A DNA stretch of 60,941 nt, taken from assembly GCA_020631815.1 (NCBI GenBank), contig JACKGW010000015.1, forward strand, positions 1-60,941, given 5' to 3'. This document shows positions 31,444-41,900 of the stretch, in pieces. The translations under genes were made by a program, and so were the position numbers. Position 1 is the stretch's first letter. The number at the start of each line of letters is the position of its first letter. The notes below the pieces were generated by a model. It saw only the letters and a list, made by a program, of their open reading frames with translations, ran no database searches and was not told the DNA's origin. Source of the stretch: Planctomycetota bacterium (GTDB taxonomy: Bacteria > Planctomycetota > PLA2 > JAEUHO01).

Positions 31444-32928
31444 ATGGCGACCTCGCCCTCGACCCCGCCTCGCTTGCTGCTGGCCGGCGCCACCGGCTAC
31501 GTCGGTGGGCGGCTCTTGAGGGCCCTCGAGGCGCACGGCGAGCGGCTGCGCTGCCTCGCGCGGCGTCCGGAGGACCTGGTGGCGGGACGCCCCGCCACGA
31601 CCGAGGTCGTGCGCGGCGACGTGTTCGAGCCGTCCACGCTCGCCGAGGCGCTGCGCGGCATCCACACGGCTTGGTACCTGATCCACTCCATGGGCAGTGC
31701 GGGCAGCTTCGAGGCCCGCGACCGTCTCGCCGCAGAGAACTTCGCGACGGCGGCCGCCGAAGCAGGCGTGCGCCGCATCATCTACCTCGGCGGTTCCGGC
31801 CGTAGCGAGGACGGCCTCAGCGCGCACCTTCGCAGTCGCCAAGAGGTTGGGCGCATCCTCGCGTCCACCGGCGTGCCGGTCGTCGAGCTGCGCGCGTCCA
31901 TCATCATCGGCACGGGCAGCCTGTCGTTCGAGATGGTGCGCGCGCTCACCGAGCGCCTGCCCGTGCTGATCACGCCGCGCTGGGTGAGCGTGGAGGCGCA
32001 GCCGATCTTGGTCACCGACGTCGTCGACTACCTGCTGGCGGCGCGTCATCTGCCGGAGGGGCAGTCCGGCGTGTTCGAGATCGGGGGTGCGGACGTGTGC
32101 ACCTACGGAGGGCTGATCCGCGAGTACGCACGTCAGCGCGGCCTCAAGCGCACGTTGATCCGCGTTCCGTTCCTGACGCCCCGGCTGAGCAGCCTCTGGC
32201 TCGGCTTGGTCACGCCTGTCTACGCGCGCGTCGGTCGCAAGCTCATCGACAGCATTCGCCATCCGACGGTCGTCACCGACGACCGTGCCGCACGCACCTT
32301 CCCGGACATCCATCCCTGCGGCGTGCGCGAGGCCATCGAGCGCGTCCTGCGCAAGGAGGCCGACGCGGTGATCGAGACGCGCTGGTGCGACGCCGTGTCG
32401 TCCGCCGGCGAAGTGCGGAGCCTCGAGGGCCGACGCCTCGGGGCGCGTCGCATCGACCGCCGCTCGCGGGTGGTGACCGTGCCTCCCGCCCAGGCGTTTG
32501 CTCCCGTGCGGCGCATCGGGGGGCGGCGTGGCTGGTACTTCGGCAATGCGCTCTGGCGCGTGCGTGGGTTCCTCGACCTGCTGGTGGGGGGTGTGGGCCT
32601 GCGCCGCGGCCGACGCGACGCCGACGAGCTCCGCGTGGGCGAGCCACTCGATTTCTGGCGCGTCGAGGCCTACGAACCCGATCGCCGTCTGCTGCTCCGG
32701 GCCGAGATGAAGGTGCCCGGGCGCGCGTGGCTCGAGTTCACGGTCGAACCGGAAGGTAGCGGCACTCGCATCTGGCAGACCGCGGTCTTCGACCCGCTCG
32801 GCGTGTTCGGGCGCCTCTACTGGTACGGGATCTGGCCGCTGCACGTGCTCGTGTTCCGCGGCATGCTGCGTCGCATCGCCGAGCAGGCCGAGCGCATGCC
32901 TGCCTCGCCCGCATCCGTGCGACCCTGA
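31444..32928 (+). CDS. SDR/NmrA-type NAD(P)-binding protein with DUF2867
   Basis: 494 residues. The N-terminal Rossmann fold starts with LLAGATGYVGGRLLRAL (GxTGxxG, residues 12-28) and continues with VVRGDVFEPSTL and YLIHSMGS, as in atypical SDRs of the NmrA/complex-I-39K type. Catalytic Tyr and Lys of classical SDRs are not evident, so it may bind NAD(P)H without oxidoreductase activity. Residues 330-485 match the DUF2867 region, with FWRVEAYEPDRRLLLRAEMKVPG and WYGIWPLH near the end. Family members are mostly annotated as SDR proteins of unknown substrate. Cytosolic or membrane-peripheral. Followed 20 bp later by a small lipoprotein gene. Confidence 0.85.
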   Translation: MATSPSTPPRLLLAGATGYVGGRLLRALEAHGERLRCLARRPEDLVAGRPATTEVVRGDVFEPSTLAEALRGIHTAWYLIHSMGSAGSFEARDRLAAENFATAAAEAGVRRIIYLGGSGRSEDGLSAHLRSRQEVGRILASTGVPVVELRASIIIGTGSLSFEMVRALTERLPVLITPRWVSVEAQPILVTDVVDYLLAARHLPEGQSGVFEIGGADVCTYGGLIREYARQRGLKRTLIRVPFLTPRLSSLWLGLVTPVYARVGRKLIDSIRHPTVVTDDRAARTFPDIHPCGVREAIERVLRKEADAVIETRWCDAVSSAGEVRSLEGRRLGARRIDRRSRVVTVPPAQAFAPVRRIGGRRGWYFGNALWRVRGFLDLLVGGVGLRRGRRDADELRVGEPLDFWRVEAYEPDRRLLLRAEMKVPGRAWLEFTVEPEGSGTRIWQTAVFDPLGVFGRLYWYGIWPLHVLVFRGMLRRIAEQAERMPASPASVRP

Positions 32929-32948
32929 ACGACTTCGGGAGGACCCTC

Positions 32949-33416
32949 ATGCGCGCACTGACTCTTGCCCTGCTCGTCGTCGTCGGCCTGTTCGCCGGAT
33001 GCGGGGACTCCGGCACCTCCAGCTCGGATTCGTCTTCCGGCTCGGGCACGTCTTCGCCGCAAGCGCCGGAGGCGTTGGTGCGCGGCCAGATCGAAGCGTT
33101 GTTCCAGGCCGTGAGCCAGGACGACGTGAAGGCCGTCGTTCCCTTCCTCGCGCGGCGGGGTGACGGCGAGGACCGTCGCTACGTGGCGATGACGGGCACC
33201 GACCGCGAGATGCAGGACGTCCAGCGCGTTCGCAGCCGCGTGGGCAAGCACTTGGCGGCCGGCACGCCGCACTTCGATCGCTTCGAGACCCGGGAGAAGC
33301 GGGGCGAGTCGTGGCTCGCCTGGCACCTCGTCTTCGGCGAGGGGGAGAGCTCGGCCAAGGCTCTCTACGCCTTCGTGGACGTCGATGGGACGTGGCTTCT
33401 CGGCGACATCGACTGA
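32949..33416 (+). CDS. Small lipoprotein
   Basis: 155 residues. Signal peptide with LLVVVGLFAGC (Cys at about residue 18), then a Ser/Gly-rich linker (SGTSSSDSSSGSG) to about residue 36. The mature domain resembles the small alpha+beta SnoaL/NTF2-like or DUF4878-like fold (RGQIEALFQAVSQDDVKAVVPFL at the start, FVDVDGTWLLGDID at the end), which fits a cone-shaped domain without known activity; this is an inference. Preceded by GGGAGG about 8 bp before the ATG. It follows the SDR gene by 20 bp, and its stop is 4 bp from the stop of the convergent antiporter. Confidence 0.7.
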   Translation: MRALTLALLVVVGLFAGCGDSGTSSSDSSSGSGTSSPQAPEALVRGQIEALFQAVSQDDVKAVVPFLARRGDGEDRRYVAMTGTDREMQDVQRVRSRVGKHLAAGTPHFDRFETREKRGESWLAWHLVFGEGESSAKALYAFVDVDGTWLLGDID

Positions 33417-33420
33417 CGAC

Positions 33421-35058
33421 TCAAGCTTCAGGGGAAACCAGGGCCGTCACTTGGTCGGCCATGGCCGTGCCGACCTCCGTCTCGTCGCCCACGACCACGT
33501 GGGCACCGGCCGCGAGCAGATCGTGGGCGTGGACCTTGTAGCGGGAACGCACCACGTAGATCGCCGTAGGCGCCAAGGCCCGCGCCCGCTGCAGCACGAG
33601 CCGAGCCGCGGTCGGCGCCGGCAAGGTGATCACGATCACCTTGGCGTCGCGGGCGTGGGCGTGCTCCAGGACGTCGGCGCTGCTCGCATCGCCCACGTGG
33701 CACTGCAAGCCCAGGTCGATCGCCTGCTGGCGCGCGGCGGCGTTCAGCTCGATCACGCTGGCCGCTCGTCCCGCAGCGGCGAGCGCGCGCCCCACGGCCT
33801 GCCCGGCCGGACCGAACCCGACGATGAGGACCTCGGGGATCGGTCCACCGGCGACGTCCGCTTCCGCACGCGCTTCGTCGCCGCGGCGTCGTGCCACCCA
33901 GGCTCCCAGCGTCGGCGCCCAGCGGACGAGCCACGGTGTGACCAAGAGCGTCACCATGGCGACCGAGACGATCAGCATGTACAGCTCGCTCGAGACGACG
34001 CCGCTGTCGCGACCGAGCTTGCCGAGCACGAACGAGAACTCGCCGACCTGCGCAAGGCAGAGCCCCGTGGCAGCCGCCACGCTGGCGGGCTTGCCCAGGG
34101 CCACCAGTGTCGTCCGCGTCACCAGGGCCTTGCCCACCAAGACGAGTGCGGACACGCCCAGCACGAGGCCGAGGTGGCTGCCGATCCACAGCGGGTCCGC
34201 GAGCATGCCGACCGACGCGAAGAAGAGCGTCAGCAGCACGGCGCGCAGCGAGGCGACATCGGCACGCACCTGCGTAGCGAAGGGGGAGGCGCCCAGGAAC
34301 AACCCTGCCACGAATGCTCCCAACGCGGGGCTGATGCCGATCGCGTGGGCTCCCCAGGCGGCACCCAGCCCCAGCACCACGGCCAAGAGGATCGCGAACT
34401 CGCGGTTGCGTTCGACGCTGGACACGCCCAGCAGACGGACGATCACGTGCTTCAGCAGGAGGTGCAGCCCCACGACGAAGAGGGCCGCGAGCCCCAGGGT
34501 CTTGCCGACGTCGAGCAGGATCTCGCCCGCCGTCCCGCCACGTCCGAGGAACGCCAGCGCCAGCGTCAACGGCACGACGGCCATGTCCTGGACCAGGAGC
34601 ACGGCCAGCGAGGCGCGGCCGTGCTCGGCGTCCAGGTCGGAACGCTCGACCAAGAGGCGCAACACGGCCGCCGTGCTGCTGAGCGCGACCATGGCGCCCA
34701 CGGCGATGCCCGTAGCCAGCCCGCTGCCGGTCAGCAGCATGGCGAGTGCGCCCAAGGCCAGGGTGGCACCGACTTGCACCCAGCCCGCGAGCAGGGTGCT
34801 GCGCCCAAGCTGCTGGAGGCGGCCCCACGAGAACTCCAGGCCCAGCCCGAACAGCAAGAGGGCCACACCCAGCTCGGCGATCGCCTCGATGTCGCGAGCG
34901 GAGGTGACGAGGCCGACGCTGCCCGGTCCGCCCAGCACCATGCCCACCAGCAAGTAGCCAACCAGCGGACTCTGTCCGAGCCGTGCCAGCAGGGAGCCGC
35001 CGGCCAGGCAGGCGGCGAGCAGCACGACGATTTCGAAGACCAGGCGCCAGCCGTCCAT
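33421..35058 (-). CDS. KefB/CPA2-type monovalent cation:proton antiporter with RCK domain
   Basis: 545 residues. Twelve to thirteen membrane helices span residues 1-385 (LLAACLAGGSLLARLGQSPLVGYLLVGMVLGG in part: ARLGQSPLVGYLLVG at the N-terminus, LLLFGLGLEFSW, LSSTAAVLRLL, ALLLVQDMAVVPL). The acidic pair position in the middle of the transporter reads VLLVQDMAVV, as in the CPA2 family. Residues 405-530 are a TrkA-N/RCK domain with VLIVGFGPAGQAVGR, which binds NAD(H) or another nucleotide and gates the transport. It probably exchanges K+ or Na+ for H+. Inner membrane. It follows the zinc-ribbon gene by 6 bp on the minus strand. Confidence 0.9.
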   Translation of the reverse strand: MDGWRLVFEIVVLLAACLAGGSLLARLGQSPLVGYLLVGMVLGGPGSVGLVTSARDIEAIAELGVALLLFGLGLEFSWGRLQQLGRSTLLAGWVQVGATLALGALAMLLTGSGLATGIAVGAMVALSSTAAVLRLLVERSDLDAEHGRASLAVLLVQDMAVVPLTLALAFLGRGGTAGEILLDVGKTLGLAALFVVGLHLLLKHVIVRLLGVSSVERNREFAILLAVVLGLGAAWGAHAIGISPALGAFVAGLFLGASPFATQVRADVASLRAVLLTLFFASVGMLADPLWIGSHLGLVLGVSALVLVGKALVTRTTLVALGKPASVAAATGLCLAQVGEFSFVLGKLGRDSGVVSSELYMLIVSVAMVTLLVTPWLVRWAPTLGAWVARRRGDEARAEADVAGGPIPEVLIVGFGPAGQAVGRALAAAGRAASVIELNAAARQQAIDLGLQCHVGDASSADVLEHAHARDAKVIVITLPAPTAARLVLQRARALAPTAIYVVRSRYKVHAHDLLAAGAHVVVGDETEVGTAMADQVTALVSPEA

Positions 35059-35064
35059 GGGGGT

Positions 35065-35286
35065 CTAGTCGTCGCGCGAGCGCGGCTTCGGCCGCGGGTT
35101 GGGTCGTGGCCGCGGCGTGGCGACCGGGGGCGTGAAGGGCTTGTGGCACCCGCGGCAGACGATCGACGTCGCGCGACGTGGGGCCGCCTGCCGGCGTCCG
35201 CAGTGCGGGCAGGTGACCGTGCGCAGCCAGCCGAACAGTCCGGTCCAGAACATGGGGATCAGGGCCTCGTCCGACGAGCGCGACAT
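35065..35286 (-). CDS. Small zinc-ribbon protein
   Basis: 73 residues from ATG 35286. A short hydrophobic N-terminal part (IPMFWTGLFGWLRTVT) leads into CPHCGRRQ and, 15 residues later, CRGCHKPF, a CxxC...CxxC zinc ribbon. The tail is Pro/Arg-rich (PRPRPNPRPKPRSRDD). It may be a ribosome- or membrane-associated metal-binding peptide. It lies directly upstream of the antiporter gene and is probably co-transcribed. An internal ATG at 35253 gives a 62-residue version. Confidence 0.6.
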   Translation of the reverse strand: MSRSSDEALIPMFWTGLFGWLRTVTCPHCGRRQAAPRRATSIVCRGCHKPFTPPVATPRPRPNPRPKPRSRDD

Positions 35287-35375
35287 CGTACAGGACGCGG
35301 CGCGCGGCTCCGCGCCGCACCCAACCGGGTTACCAGGCTCGCGTGCGGGCCGGTTCCCGTAGCATCCGCGACGTG

Positions 35376-36476
35376 ATGCATCGGGTTGTCCACGTGGACC
35401 GGCAGCGCGCCTGGACCGGGCAGATGGGTCGCCTGTTGCGCGTGGCCGCCGGCACGCGCGACCTTGGCCACGACGTCCGCATCGTCGCCCCTGCCGAGTC
35501 CCCGCTTGCCGAGCGGGCACCCGAGCTGGGCCTCCCGTTCATCCCGCTCGCGTTCCGCGGCTGGCGTACGTGGCCCGCTGCGTTCGCGCTGGCACGTCTC
35601 CTGCGCGAGCATCCCGCCGACGTGCTGCACGCGCATGGAGGGCGCGACCACCAGGTGGCTTGGGTCGCACGCCGCATGGCTCGCGTGCCGTTCTTGGTGC
35701 GCACGAAGCACAACCACACGCCGCTCAAGGGCGGGAGGCTGGGGCGGCGCGTGTACGCCGCCACCGATCGCGTCATCGCCGTCTCGGACTTCACGCGCGA
35801 TCTGCTGCTCCGCGACGGAATCCCGGACCCGAAGATCCGCGTCGTGAAGACGGCCTTCGATCTCGAACGGGTCGCGCCGCGTCCCAAGGACCGCGACGTC
35901 CAGGCCGAGCTAGGCCTGACCGACCAGCATGTCGTCTTCGGCAACGTCTCGCGCCTCGCCGAGGAGAAGGGGATCGAGGAGCTGCTGCGAGCGGCCGCCT
36001 TGCTGCGGACGCAGCCAGGCGGCGAGCGCATGCGGGTCGTGCTCGCGGGCAACACGCCCGAGCTCTGGACGAGCCTGGTCGCCGAGCTGGGTCTCCGCGA
36101 CGTCGTGCACCTCCTGCCCTACCGCAAGGACGTCCGACCACTGGTCTCGGTCTTCGACGTGTTCGTGATGCCCTCGCGGGAGGAAGCGCTCGGGACCTCG
36201 CTCATCGAGGCCCTGGCCATGGGCAAGGCCGCGATTGGCGCCCGCGTCGGCGGCATCCCCGAGACGCTTGTGCCCGGAACCGGGCTGCTCGTTCCCGCGC
36301 GCGATCCACAGGCCCTCGCAGCGGCGATGGGGGAGCTCCTGGGCGATGCCGAGCGCCGCGAGGCGCTCGCGACGGCCGGTCGTGCCCACGTCGTGGCCAC
36401 GTACTCGCTGGAGCGCCTCGTCGGTGAGACGGTCTCGATCTACGACGAGCTGCGCGCGACGATCGCCTCGGCCTGA
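35376..36476 (+). CDS. GT4-family glycosyltransferase
   Basis: 366 residues. Two-Rossmann GT-B layout: N-terminal half with the glycine-rich TGQMGRLLRVA loop and LHAHGGRDHQVAW; C-terminal half with FGNVSRLAEEKGIEELL, the UDP/GDP-sugar-binding region, and the EX7E-type motif REEALGTSLIEALAMG. Closest in style to bacterial GT4 enzymes for glycolipid, lipopolysaccharide or exopolysaccharide synthesis. ATG 35376 is used because the GT fold starts at once. GTG 35373 and a start at 35343 are alternatives. Cytosolic, membrane-peripheral. Convergent overlap of 37 bp with the GT4 gene on the other strand. Confidence 0.87.
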   Translation: MHRVVHVDRQRAWTGQMGRLLRVAAGTRDLGHDVRIVAPAESPLAERAPELGLPFIPLAFRGWRTWPAAFALARLLREHPADVLHAHGGRDHQVAWVARRMARVPFLVRTKHNHTPLKGGRLGRRVYAATDRVIAVSDFTRDLLLRDGIPDPKIRVVKTAFDLERVAPRPKDRDVQAELGLTDQHVVFGNVSRLAEEKGIEELLRAAALLRTQPGGERMRVVLAGNTPELWTSLVAELGLRDVVHLLPYRKDVRPLVSVFDVFVMPSREEALGTSLIEALAMGKAAIGARVGGIPETLVPGTGLLVPARDPQALAAAMGELLGDAERREALATAGRAHVVATYSLERLVGETVSIYDELRATIASA

Positions 36477-37621
36477 GCCACCGCGTCCAGCAAGACGCGC
36501 GTCTGCTCCTCGAGGCCGTACGCGCCGGTCGCCAGCTCCCGGCCTCGCTGACCGAGGCGCGCCCGCTTCCCTGGATCTGCCAAGAGGGAGGCGACGCCCG
36601 CCGCGACGTCGTCGACGTCGGCCGACTTCACGAAGATGCCGTTCTCGTCGTCCTGGACCACGTCCACGACGCCACCCACGGGTGTCGCGACGACGGGGAC
36701 CCCCGCTGCCCCTGCCTCCACGTAGACGATGCCGTAGCCCTCCACCGAGCCGTGGTTGCTCAGGTCGCGCGTGGCCATGGCGAAGACGTCCGCGGCGGCG
36801 AACACATCTTGCAGCTCGTCGTGGTCGACCTGCCCGAGCATGTGCACGCGCTTGTCCAGCCCCAAGCGCTGCACGGTGGCCTCGATCGCGCCTCGACAGG
36901 GCCCCTCGCCCGCGAGCACCACGTGCAGCGTGGGGAACGCAGGAAGCAGACGGGCCGCGACTTCGACCAGCACGTCGTGACCCTTGCGCTCCACCAGCCG
37001 CCCCGCGCCGAGCAACACCAAGGCATCGCCCAGGCCGAGCCGCCTGCGCAGGCGGCCCGCGTCCGCCGTGGCAAAGCGCGCGAGGTCGGAGACGGGACGG
37101 ACGCGCACGATGCGGGAAGCGGGAATGCCGCGCCCCTCCAACAGCGACTGCGTGTACCTGCTGTTGGCCACGTACAGATCAGGCGGCGTGCGCTCGATCA
37201 GCTGCTGCGTTCGACGCTCGTGAGATGGCTGGTCGCGGACCAGCCACTCCTGCCCGTGGCAGAACAGGAGGGTGGGGATGCCGCGAGCACGGGCCCAGGC
37301 GAGTGGCGTGCGTGCCATCTGCCGCGTGGCCAGCAGGAGTGCTCGAGGCCGGGCCCGACGGCGGCTGGCTTGGTACAGCGCCCAGCGCCAGGCAACCGAG
37401 CGGGCATGGCGATGAAGGCGATCGGGAATCCTGTAGATCGGATACGGCGGTGTCGGGCCCGCCAGACGCGGACCCGATCCGACGGCAAGCACGCGGACCG
37501 GCGCGTGTGCATGCGACAAGCCGCGCGCGACGGCCTCCATCCACGTGCCCACGCCGCCACCGCAGCCCGGCTCGAAAGGCGGAAACTCCGAGGTTGCAAG
37601 AAGCAGCTCGCCCTCGCCCAT
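36440..37621 (-). CDS. GT4-family glycosyltransferase
   Basis: 393 residues. GT-B fold with the glycine-rich N-terminal loop PPFEPGCGGGVGTWMEA (residues 14-30), LLGAGRLVERKGHDVL at the start of the second Rossmann half, and the nucleotide-sugar motif SVEGYGIVYVEAGAAG (EX7E type) near 288-303, followed by TPVGGVVDVV. Typical of retaining GT4 transferases in glycolipid or surface polysaccharide synthesis; sugar and acceptor unknown. No signal peptide. It ends in a 37-bp overlap with the convergent GT4 gene, and the spacer before its start (37622-37941) is unusually AT-rich for this window. Confidence 0.87.
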   Translation of the reverse strand: MGEGELLLATSEFPPFEPGCGGGVGTWMEAVARGLSHAHAPVRVLAVGSGPRLAGPTPPYPIYRIPDRLHRHARSVAWRWALYQASRRRARPRALLLATRQMARTPLAWARARGIPTLLFCHGQEWLVRDQPSHERRTQQLIERTPPDLYVANSRYTQSLLEGRGIPASRIVRVRPVSDLARFATADAGRLRRRLGLGDALVLLGAGRLVERKGHDVLVEVAARLLPAFPTLHVVLAGEGPCRGAIEATVQRLGLDKRVHMLGQVDHDELQDVFAAADVFAMATRDLSNHGSVEGYGIVYVEAGAAGVPVVATPVGGVVDVVQDDENGIFVKSADVDDVAAGVASLLADPGKRARLGQRGRELATGAYGLEEQTRVLLDAVAQAEAIVARSSS

Positions 37622-37941
37622 GCGTCCAGCCTACGGGTTGCGACCCCGGCCGTTTCAATCGGCGGCGCCGTGCTTCGCGCCTACGGCCATCGCTCCCCTC
37701 TCTCGGGAAGATTGTTGCCATCAATCCCGCGCCGACAAGGGCTCCACCATTTCGATCGGCTGTGCCAACGAGCAAGTACCCTGTCCGCGCGTCGCCGGTT
37801 GCTCGATAGCGTCAAACCTCCTTCTCATTCCACACATTTCCCCTTTTCTCCAAGAGGTTCCCGGCGACGCACTTCCATCTGGAGCAGTGAAGCGCTGCTC
37901 TTGCGCCAGGCGAGCGGATGTCAGCGCACCGCCCGGCGATC
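37622..37941. other. 320-bp spacer between two minus-strand genes
   Basis: It separates the stop of the HEAT-like gene from the start of the GT4 gene. It holds the most AT-rich stretch of the window (about 37795-37860, with runs such as ccttttctcc), a likely promoter region for the GT4 gene, and a 6-bp hairpin gagcag/ctgctc at 37882-37900 that could end the HEAT-like transcript. No gene recognised. Confidence 0.5.
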
Positions 37942-38877
37942 TCAGCGCCCGGCGCGGCGCGGCCTGGCGAGGCGCGCTTCGATCACGCGCTCGGCGGCAG
38001 CGGCCTCGGCCACCACGGCAGCGTCCTCGTCGCTCTTGAGAGCGCGGACCTTGTCCAAGTCAGCTGCCGTCGGCGCCGGGTCCGTCATGAGCGCAGTCAA
38101 GGACCTCACGCGCTGATCGGCGTCTGCGCTGCCCAGACCCTCCTGCAACGTGGCGCGGGCTCGCACGTGCCATGCAGCGTCTGCAGGGTCCGCTAGCGAG
38201 CGCGACAGGATCTCGGCAGCTTCCGTACGCACGTCGTCGTCGCCGTCGCTCGAGAACGCGGTGGTGACCGGTCCCCACCACACGTCGGCGGGCCGCGTCT
38301 CGAGCCCGGCCAAGGCGGCGCGCCGTGCGCCGCCGGTCGCACCCTCGTCGGCCAACCGCAGCAGAGCCTCCGTCACGACGGGCAGCTGCGACGCCGCCAA
38401 GGCGCGCCCGATGCGAAGGGCAAGCTTCGGATCGGACTCGCTCTCCAAGCGGCTGGCGAGATCGAGTGCCGAGTCCTCGTGGAGCGCGTCCTGCCGGAGC
38501 GATGCCAGCAGGGCATGCCGCTCGTCGCGCTCGGCCTCGGTCTCGTCCTTCTTGCTGATGGCGAGCAGGGTCTTCAGGCGCGCCAATCGCTCGTCGCGCG
38601 TCCCCGCAGCAACCGGCTGGTCCGCGCCCGCGTCGTCCGCGTCGGGGGACCCCCCGTCGTGGTCCACCTCGCCCGAGGCTTCATGGTGGTCGCCCGTCGC
38701 GTCCCGGTCCGGTGTGTCTCGCCTAGGCGTCCCGATCTCCGAACCGGTCCCCACCGACGACGGGACATCGGATCCGGGCGCGAGCGGGGGCGACGGGTCG
38801 TCGCCTCGGCCGAGGCCCCAAGCCAGAGCCGCTCCGGCGACAGCGAGCACGGCGAGCACCAAGACGATCGGCTTCAT
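37942..38877 (-). CDS. Membrane-anchored HEAT-repeat-like protein
   Basis: 311 residues from ATG 38877, with GAGGAG about 8 bp upstream. One N-terminal hydrophobic segment (IVLVLAVLAVAGAALAWGL, residues 3-21) is either an anchor or an uncleaved signal. Residues 25-95 are a disordered Asp/Gly/Pro/His-rich linker. Residues 100-300 form helical pairs with a HEAT/armadillo-like pattern: ALRIGRALAASQLPVV, ARRAALAGLETRPADVW, VRTEAAEILSRSLADP, VRSLTALMTDP. Such proteins usually serve as scaffolds. No enzyme motif. Its neighbours are the giant beta-helix lipoprotein upstream (68 bp) and the GT4 gene downstream. Confidence 0.7.
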   Translation of the reverse strand: MKPIVLVLAVLAVAGAALAWGLGRGDDPSPPLAPGSDVPSSVGTGSEIGTPRRDTPDRDATGDHHEASGEVDHDGGSPDADDAGADQPVAAGTRDERLARLKTLLAISKKDETEAERDERHALLASLRQDALHEDSALDLASRLESESDPKLALRIGRALAASQLPVVTEALLRLADEGATGGARRAALAGLETRPADVWWGPVTTAFSSDGDDDVRTEAAEILSRSLADPADAAWHVRARATLQEGLGSADADQRVRSLTALMTDPAPTAADLDKVRALKSDEDAAVVAEAAAAERVIEARLARPRRAGR

Positions 38878-38945
38878 CGACGAGTCTCCTCGGGGCGCGC
38901 ACCAGGGGTGCGCGCCCACGAGCCTCCATGGCGCGTGCGGGCGCG

Positions 38946-41900
38946 TCAGTCGAGGGGATCGACCACCGCCTGCAGGCGATAGGGGATGATCCCCGTACCC
39001 GACCCATGGTCCACGACGAGGTACCAGGTGCCCGAGGCCGTGGCGATCCAGTCCACGTACGGGTCGCCGTTGCCGGCGCCCCCGTCGAAGCTGGCGCGGC
39101 GCCCGGCGCGCACCACGCGACCGCTCGCGTCCGTGATCACGATCTGGAGCTGGTCAGAGCTGCCACCGAGGCGGTTCTGACCACACGTCGCCATGAGGCG
39201 CTGACCCGCGACGAGGTCGATCGCGAAGACGTCCACGTCGTCCGGCGAGCCCATGAGCGCGCCCACGTCGTAAGCGCGCGAGCCGGCGAGCACGGGCAGC
39301 ACTTGGGCAGCCAGGATGTCGGGGGCCGACACGCCGGCCACGCCGTCGTCGTTCGGCTCCGCCTCGATGGTCAGGGCATCCTCGACGGCGAAGCGGCACC
39401 GCTCCACGTACGCGGGCGTGGCGCCCGACGTGGCCGTCAGGCCCGTCAGGATGCGGACGTTTACGATCTGCCCCGAGGTGGGGTTGAGAATGGAGAAGGG
39501 CTCGAACACCACGACCCGCCCACCGGCTTCGGTCGTGAACGCACCCGGGACGGGAATGCCGGCGTTGTCGATCAGGAGGTTCGCGGCCACCGTGGAGGCG
39601 TCCACCGGCTGGTTGAAGCCGAAGCGCAACACCTGGTTGTTGGGCACGAACAGGGCGCCCGAGCACAGGTCGACCGACGGGGAGATGCCCGCGCAGGCCA
39701 GGGGAGCCGTGGTGCCGAACGCACCCGGGCCCACCAAGCCGGCGCCCGGGCCGCCGAAGGCGCCCATGTCGTTACGCGTCCCATCCGGGTCGTTGAAGCG
39801 CGAGGCCGGGTGACCTGCGTCCACGGCCGGCGAGCTGGCCGACAAGGTGAACAAGTCGGCGAAGTCGGTGGTGGGGAGGTAGGGGTCGAGATCCGTGAAC
39901 GACTTCGCGTACGCCGGGTCGCCGGCCAAGTTGGCGAAGCCGAGCGGGCTGATGGCGTCACGCACCATCGACCACGCCGTGATCATGCCGCTCCGGTAGT
40001 CGACGTCCTGGCCGCCCGAGTGGCTGGCGATGCAGTTGAGGACGAAGCACTGGTTGTCACCGGTGGCGAATCCACCCTCGTCCGACGAGAAGCCGCCGTG
40101 ATCGCCGTCCTCGCTGCCGGTGAAGGCGGCGGTGTTGTTGATCCACTGCGCGAGCGGGCCGTCGGCGTCCTGCTGGAATCCCCCGCCGAAGCTGCTCGTC
40201 GCGATGTTGTTGCGCCATACGAACGAGGAGGGCATGGCCGTGGGCGACGGATCGAGCTGGAAGCCCACCTCATTGTCGTCCTGACCGGCGCCCATGCCCA
40301 CACAGCGCTCGGTGAGGACGTGAGCCTCTCGGCCCGAGCCGAAGTTCAGGTACTGGCCACCGTCGCTGTTGTCGCCATCTGCTTGGAACATGGAGTGGCC
40401 AAACCAGCCGAATGCCGTCGAGGTCGTCGCGTTCCCCCGACTGTCCGTGAAGTACACGCCTTCGTAGTCGCCACCGCCCTGGATGTCGCAGTTGTAGACC
40501 GTGAATGTGTAGAGCGACGTGGGGAAGTTGTAGGCCATGGCGCCCGTACCCGACTCGGCGCCCAAGTCCAGCTCGACGCCGTAGTCGTCCGGGTGGCGGA
40601 GCACGCTGTCGCTGATCTGCATGTCCATCCAGCCGCCCGGAGGCGCGGCAAGGTCGGCGTAGATCATGGATGACGTGCCACCCGTGACGACGTTGCCGCG
40701 CGCGACGAACTTGTACGTGCCTTCGTCGTGGGCGCCGACCTGGCTCCCGTAGGAGTCCTGGATGTACATCGGCTCGTCTTCCAAGGGCCCGAACCAGTTG
40801 TCCTCGCAGCGCACCTCCGCCAGCTGACCGGCCGACGGAGCCAGCGTGATGTCCAGTGCCTCGCTGTCGAGCGAGAACATCACGTTGTCGTGCACGTAGA
40901 CCGTGCAGTCGACGCCCGCGTGCGCTGCGGCGGCCATTTCGTTGCCGGTGAAGACCAAGGCCTCCGCGCCACAGCCCATCAGGAGGTTGTCGCGGATCTC
41001 GGTCGTGCTGCTGCCGCCAGCGCCGACCCGAGCGGCGAACGTCATGCGGAAGACCTCGTCGTCTCCGTAGCGGCACTCGTTGCGCTCGGCGAGCATCGTC
41101 AGGTCACCACCGTTGTTCACGTCGGCCGCGTCGAAGGTCAAGTCGATGAAACCGTCAGCGTCCGTGGTGATGTTGTCGCTGATGAGGATGTCGAGTGCTC
41201 CGTTCACCGGGACATACACGGTGCCGATGACCATGGGGTCGTCGCGGTAGCGGACCTCGTTGTTCTGGATGCGCAGCTCGGCGCAGCCGCCGTCGAGGTT
41301 GGCCGCCCGTTCGCCCGCGTCGATGATCTGGTTGCCGACGAGGCGCAAGCGGCTCTCGACCGTGTTCAGCGTCGTGTCGAGATCGAGGAGCGTACCGCTC
41401 AGGAAGCGGCATCCGCTAACCTGCAACACGGCGTTCTCGGCGCCGATGGCTTCCAAGATGCCGCCCGCCCGAATGGCGCCAGCGCCGTCCGTGGTCGGAC
41501 CCGTCCAGGGCGTCTCGAGCGTGAGCTCGGTCGCCGAGCGGATGGTGTCCACGTCCATGGCAATGCCCGACGCGGCGTCGATCAGTACGTTGCCTGTCGT
41601 GACCTCGCTGTTGAACAGCGTGCCCGTGCCCGTGACGCGGTGGTCACCCAGCGTGAAGTGCAAGGTGCCCGTCAACGCGGTGCTACCGACGAACAGGTCC
41701 CGGAAGGTGAAGCCGTCGATGTCCGTCGTCGTCAGGTCGTTGACCAAGTGGATGAGGTCGTCGTCGACCAGGGGTGCGTTCGAACCCGAGAGGCCCGTTT
41801 CACGACCAGCGAGGTCGCGCGAGGCCAGGATCTGCGCGGCTGTCGGACCGACGGGCAGGGTCGAGAAGCGGGCGAAGCCGCCGTAGAGCGCAATCTGCGC

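Noticed and set aside
33385..35376. Long plus-strand open frame opposite the KefB-like antiporter
   Set aside because: It is antisense to a clear gene; its translation is rich in His, Arg, Gln and Gly with no motif, as expected from the reverse complement of GC-rich codons. The same applies to frames at 504-2195, 3319-4914, 9644-10828, 20726-22246, 40728-42611, 43164-45188 and 45258-46706.
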